Source: Candidatus Methanomethylophilaceae archaeon (lineage in GTDB: Archaea; Thermoplasmatota; Thermoplasmata; Methanomassiliicoccales; Methanomethylophilaceae). Taken from it: DNA of 64,000 nt. Below are positions 60,287 through 64,000 of this stretch, one piece after another. Made by a program: the position numbers and the translations under genes. Numbering within the stretch: position 1 is the first letter of the stretch; each line of letters starts with the position of its first letter. The DNA lies in NCBI GenBank assembly GCA_944322255.1, contig CALUOK010000002.1:105476-169475 (forward strand). The letters are read 5' to 3'. Under the pieces are notes generated by a model. The model was not told the DNA's origin, ran no database searches, and saw nothing but the letters and a program-made list of their open reading frames with translations.

Positions 60287-63200
60287 TCAGACGACCTGCG
60301 CCTGGATCTCCCTCGCCTCGTGGACGCCCACGTCGCAGGACCGGACTATCTCGTACACGCTGATCCCCTTGGGCATGCCCATGGCCAGCTTGATGTGCTC
60401 GGGGTTGTCGGACCTGCCGGGATCCACCAGCATCGCCCTCAGGACGTAGGCGACGATCTCCTTGGCCTCGTCTATGTCGTCGCATCCGCACTGCACGAAG
60501 ACCCTCTCCAGCGGGAGCCTGGGGTTGTGCTCCAGGTCCCTCCACTCCAGCTTCAGCACGGCGTCCCTGGAACGAGCCTCCATCGTCAGGTACCTCTCGC
60601 TCCCGGGGGATATCGGGCCGCAGTCGGGGGTCTCGCCGATGTACGAGGCCACCTCGGCGGCAGTGTCCGGGTCCAGACCCAGCGCGTTGATGAGATCGGG
60701 GTCGGTCGGCGAGGTCTTCATGGCGTACGCGCGGCGGAGGGCCTTCTCGGCGTACCTCTTGACCGAGTTCCCGGCCGTGTCCCTCTGCGGCTTCCCGACG
60801 ACCAGGGCCTTGGCCTCGGACTGGTGGCCGGACTCCTCCAGGATCCTGGCCATGCGGACGGTGTTCTCCTGGCCGGGGCTGGGGCACTTCGAGAAGTAGT
60901 CGTACGCCGCCATCAGCGCCTTCTCGTCGTTCCTCGCGTGGGCGATCTCCGCCTTCAGGAGGATCGCCGACATGCGGCGGGGGTCGCGCCTCAGTATGCG
61001 GTTCAGCATCCCGTCGGCCGCTATGGACTCCTTGCGAGCGTACATCATGCGGGCGAGCTTCTCCGCCAGGTCCAGCCTGCCGGGGTCCCTCGACACCGCG
61101 GCGGAGTAGCACTCGGACGCTCTGTCGGTCATCCCCATGCTCTCCAGAACCTCCCCGCGCGCCTCGTGCACGTCGGCGTCGTCGGCGCCCTTGGAGACCG
61201 CCGTGTCCAGCTCGCGCAGCGCGCCCTCCAGGTCCCCGTCGGCGTACTTGGCGCGTCCGAGTATGGCGTGGAGGTCCGCGTCGTCCGGGTCCCCGTCCAG
61301 GGCCAGCGCCGCGCAGTCCGCGGCTGTGCCTGTTTCGCCGGTTGCCATGCACACCTCGGCCTTCAGCTTGAGGAACTCCACGCTGCACGGGTCCGCCGCG
61401 AGCGCACGGTCGATGGTGCGGAGAGCACCCCTGTGGTCCCCGGACTCCTCCAGCGAGAAAGCCAGGGAGTACAGCGCGTCCAGGTCCTCGGACCGTCCGG
61501 CCTCCTGTGCCGGCGGCTCCTCTTCCGTTTCCTCCTCGGGGACGGGTCCGTCCTCATGCTCCGGCGTGGCCTGGGGCTCCGGTTCCGCGACCGGCTCGAC
61601 GACCTCCTCTACAGGCTCCGGGACATCCTCGGAGAACGATTCGAGGGTCTCCTGGACCGGTGCCTCCTCTGTCTCCAGAACTGGCTCCTCCTCTGGGAGG
61701 ACCTCCGGCACATCGGCCGGCCCCTCGACGGACGGGGTGTGGAAGAGCTCCGCATCCTCGAAGTCTTCGTATTCCTGAGGTGGCGGCTCCGGGACGGCCT
61801 CGGCGGCCTGCCTGCCGGCGAGCTCCCTCAGACGGGAGATCTCCTCGCGCACGCGGTCGCTGCCCGGGTCCATCCTGGCAGCCGTCTCCATGAGATGGAG
61901 GGCCTCCGGGACCCTGCCCTCCGAGGACAGGATCATGGCCTTCCTGATAACCGGGTACGTCCTGGTGCGGTCCAGCGCCGCAGCGCGGTCCAGGGCGCGC
62001 ACCGCACCCCTATTGTCGCCACGCCTCTCGCGGACCGCGGCCTTGGAGATCCAGTACTCCGGCTCGTCGGGGTCCAGCTCCAGGGCCCTGTCGTAGGCCT
62101 CCTCCGCGGACTCCAGGTCGTCGCGGGCCTCATCGGCCATGCCCCTGGAGTACCACAGCACGGGGTCGTCCGGGGCGTCGCCCAGAGCGGATGCGAATGT
62201 GGCCGAGGCGCGGAGGTACTCCCCCTCGCCGTACTCCAGGTTGCCCCTGATCCTCTTCACCTCGGTGCTCTCCGAGAACCTGGTCTCCGCCTCCCTGCAA
62301 AGGTAGGAGACATCCATGCCCGGGCCCGCGGACAGCAGCGCCGACAGCGCCCTGACGTAGGTGTCCAGCGACCCGTCGGTCCTGACCGCCCTGTGGGCCG
62401 AGTCCGAGGCCCCCGAGATGTCGCCGGTGAGCGCCTGGGCCCTGGCCAACTCCAGGAGGGCGCCCAGGTCCCCGGGGTCGGACTCCAGGATCCTCTTGCA
62501 TGTGGACACCACGGAGACGTTGTCCCCCTTCCTGGACTGTATCCTCACCATCAGGCGGAGCGCCTCCGGGTCGTCGGGGCTCTCAGACAGAATGCGGGAG
62601 CACTCCTTCTCCGCACGGACCTGGTCCCCCATGGCGAAGTACACCTGGGCGACCCTGGCTCTAGCTGCCTTCGACTCCCTGTCCCTCCTGGCGGCGTCGT
62701 AGGCGTAGACGAGGGCGGACATGCAGTCTCCGGCCCTCTCATACAGTAGCGACCGCAGCAGCATCGACTCCGAGTCGGGGCCGCAGCTGTCCACGTAGAT
62801 ATTCAGGACCTCTGCCGCCTGTTCGTCCATGCCGAACCCGATCAGCATCCTGATCATGTCCAGGTACTCTACGGAGCCCACCCATTCGCTGTCCAGGTAG
62901 GCGCGGAGCGCGATCCCCGTCTCCACGGCGTCGCCGGACATGCGCCTGGCAAGGAACATGTCCATCAGGGTCTTCGGGGAGGTCTGGTCGCATCCCGCCA
63001 GCAGCTCGACTGCGCGGCCGGGACGGCCTGCGTCCATGCAGACCTCCGCCACCTCGCGGGTAAGGAACGGCAGCGCCCCGGGCAGGAGCCTGGCGTACAT
63101 CATCCGCGCGGAGTGCCAGTCCCTCTCGTCCACGGACATCCTGGCGGAGGCGAGCATATAGTCCCTGTCACTATCCTTGTAGTGCGGGGAGTTGGCGAGC

Positions 63201-63832
63201 ATGTCCGAGGCGGCCTCCCTGCTTCCTCTGAACCATTCGTAGTAGATCCTGTAGAGGTCCTGCACCCTGCCCTCCCCGGGAGGGTTCGTGGGCTGCTCCC
63301 CGTCCAGGACCTGCTGTATGTTGTGCATCTGGGGCCATCCCCCGGCGGGGTCCACCTCCGCGAGTATGCCGTACGCCTCGGCGCAGGACGGGTCGGACCC
63401 GTACGCGCGCAGGGCCGCCGCCTCCGCCCCCGCCCTGTCGCCGGCCTTCATGCATATGCGCGCCTCGGCCACCGACCTGCTGAGGACCTCCTGGGACCTC
63501 GACGACAGTGCCAGGAGCTCCCCGGCTGCCTCCATCTCGCCCCTCTCCAGCAGGATCCCGGAGGCGCGAACCGACGGGGTGCAGTCCGTGGGACGGCTCT
63601 TGGACACGATGTGCCTCAGGTCCTCGGTGGTTGCCAGCCCCTGGGAGTCCAGAAGGTCCATGAGCGCCACGAGGACTCCCGCCGAGACTGTCCCCTCGTG
63701 GGACAGCACGGACTCCAGCATGCTCTGCGGCGTGTTCCTCTTCGCGTTGAGGCCGCCAAGCGGCCCTCCCCCGTTGATCGATTTCCATAAGCGCTTCTCG
63801 AACTGTGTCTGGAGGATGGGGCGGCCCGTCAT
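60287..63832 (-). CDS. Large TPR-repeat protein
   Basis: A 1181-residue protein with no signal peptide or membrane helix, built of tetratricopeptide repeats. At least fifteen units are visible, such as ALWYSRGMADEARDDLESAEEAYDRALELDPDEP-type helices, in an N-terminal array (about 1-670) and a second array (about 785-1000). Between them lies a Pro/Glu-rich linker (about 677-780) that is probably disordered. The last 130 residues form a separate domain with helical PDLINALGLD and RVFVQCGCDDIDEAKEIV. It is a cytoplasmic scaffold. CTATATC about 28 bp before the ATG suggests a leaderless transcript. Confidence 0.8.
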   Translation of the reverse strand: MTGRPILQTQFEKRLWKSINGGGPLGGLNAKRNTPQSMLESVLSHEGTVSAGVLVALMDLLDSQGLATTEDLRHIVSKSRPTDCTPSVRASGILLERGEMEAAGELLALSSRSQEVLSRSVAEARICMKAGDRAGAEAAALRAYGSDPSCAEAYGILAEVDPAGGWPQMHNIQQVLDGEQPTNPPGEGRVQDLYRIYYEWFRGSREAASDMLANSPHYKDSDRDYMLASARMSVDERDWHSARMMYARLLPGALPFLTREVAEVCMDAGRPGRAVELLAGCDQTSPKTLMDMFLARRMSGDAVETGIALRAYLDSEWVGSVEYLDMIRMLIGFGMDEQAAEVLNIYVDSCGPDSESMLLRSLLYERAGDCMSALVYAYDAARRDRESKAARARVAQVYFAMGDQVRAEKECSRILSESPDDPEALRLMVRIQSRKGDNVSVVSTCKRILESDPGDLGALLELARAQALTGDISGASDSAHRAVRTDGSLDTYVRALSALLSAGPGMDVSYLCREAETRFSESTEVKRIRGNLEYGEGEYLRASATFASALGDAPDDPVLWYSRGMADEARDDLESAEEAYDRALELDPDEPEYWISKAAVRERRGDNRGAVRALDRAAALDRTRTYPVIRKAMILSSEGRVPEALHLMETAARMDPGSDRVREEISRLRELAGRQAAEAVPEPPPQEYEDFEDAELFHTPSVEGPADVPEVLPEEEPVLETEEAPVQETLESFSEDVPEPVEEVVEPVAEPEPQATPEHEDGPVPEEETEEEPPAQEAGRSEDLDALYSLAFSLEESGDHRGALRTIDRALAADPCSVEFLKLKAEVCMATGETGTAADCAALALDGDPDDADLHAILGRAKYADGDLEGALRELDTAVSKGADDADVHEARGEVLESMGMTDRASECYSAAVSRDPGRLDLAEKLARMMYARKESIAADGMLNRILRRDPRRMSAILLKAEIAHARNDEKALMAAYDYFSKCPSPGQENTVRMARILEESGHQSEAKALVVGKPQRDTAGNSVKRYAEKALRRAYAMKTSPTDPDLINALGLDPDTAAEVASYIGETPDCGPISPGSERYLTMEARSRDAVLKLEWRDLEHNPRLPLERVFVQCGCDDIDEAKEIVAYVLRAMLVDPGRSDNPEHIKLAMGMPKGISVYEIVRSCDVGVHEAREIQAQVV

Positions 63833-63929
63833 GCGAACCGTATCGTCCAGAGCGTAGATATAGGGAGGGGGTCCATGATCTTCTGCAACATTAACATTAT
63901 ATAGGACCTTGGTTTAAGGGGGTTTCAGT

Positions 63930-64000
63930 GCAGCTGTGATCTAGCTGGTTAGGATCTGAGCCTTCCAAGCTCATTGCCCGGGTTCGAATCCCGGCGGCTG
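63930..64000 (+). tRNA. tRNA-Gly (UCC), 3' end cut by the window
   Basis: Acceptor strand GCAGCTG (63930-63936) matches the visible 3' strand CGGCTG. There is a D arm (GATCTAGCTGGTTAGGATC), an anticodon arm TGAGC-CTTCCAA-GCTCA with anticodon TCC, and a T arm CCGGG-TTCGAAT-CCCGG. Only the last one or two acceptor bases and the discriminator are missing. ACATTATATAGG just upstream (about 63893-63904) is its TATA box; the region also holds the divergent TPR-gene promoter. Confidence 0.93.

Overview
ORGANISM. This is archaeal DNA, most likely a host-associated member of the Methanomassiliicoccales (Thermoplasmatota). The core genes are archaeal: RNA polymerase subunit L, diphthine synthase, Trm5, TruD, ATP-dependent DNA ligase and a Hef-type helicase. 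Many start codons in the right half lie about 25-30 bp after a TATA box, which implies leaderless mRNAs. The many secreted Listeria-Bacteroides (InlB-like) repeat proteins are typical of that order. Almost every gene ends in TGA or TAA. TAG ends only one annotated gene (M3 peptidase, 36387), as expected in a pyrrolysine-decoding lineage. The assignment to order is inference.

LAYOUT. (1) 1-36.27 kb reads as an integrated mobile element. A tyrosine recombinase (34.9-36.0 kb) lies beside a 28-nt 3' tRNA segment (T arm, acceptor 3' strand, CCA), a candidate attR at 36239-36266. The other end is not visible and probably lies left of the window. (2) 36.3-64 kb is ordinary chromosome: M3 and S66 peptidases, dCTP deaminase, an RNA ligase, trm5, a metal-chelate/cobalamin-type ABC transporter, dphB, an AAA ATPase, ADP-forming acyl-CoA synthetase, a helicase, DNA ligase, rpoL, truD, a large TPR protein and a tRNA-Gly cut by the window end.

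THE ELEMENT. It carries very large secreted, membrane-anchored repeat proteins (1372, 1218 and 898 residues), a transglutaminase-like protein, an AbiL-like ATPase/RloB defence pair, a Panacea-type toxin-antitoxin candidate, a winged-helix regulator with a palindromic operator, and a tightly coupled 14-gene operon (22.9-34.5 kb). That operon encodes a 3-TM membrane protein, a P-loop ATPase with a C-terminal HTH, a HExxH protein and a series of unfamiliar basic proteins.

MAIN NEW OBSERVATION. Four transcription units in the element (starts at 5728, 10096, 18869 and 22916) share one 37-bp promoter block. It has a TATA box followed by an invariant 19-bp sequence, ACTTTCGATTCCTTGTGTT, reaching to the expected transcription start. 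Each is followed by a leader of about 105-150 nt with a strong hairpin. In three leaders the hairpin or its loop could mask the Shine-Dalgarno sequence. The giant surface proteins and the ATPase operon therefore look like one regulon. Three to five proteins of the large operon also share a motif around (N/H)PGRxDIxG(I/V)D, and the integrase/RHH promoter region holds four TTCAC-N4-GTGAA-type operators spaced 22, 30 and 22 bp. I infer a virus-like or conjugative-like element with a dedicated cell-surface programme. No capsid, terminase or conjugation protein of a known family could be recognised, so its class stays open.
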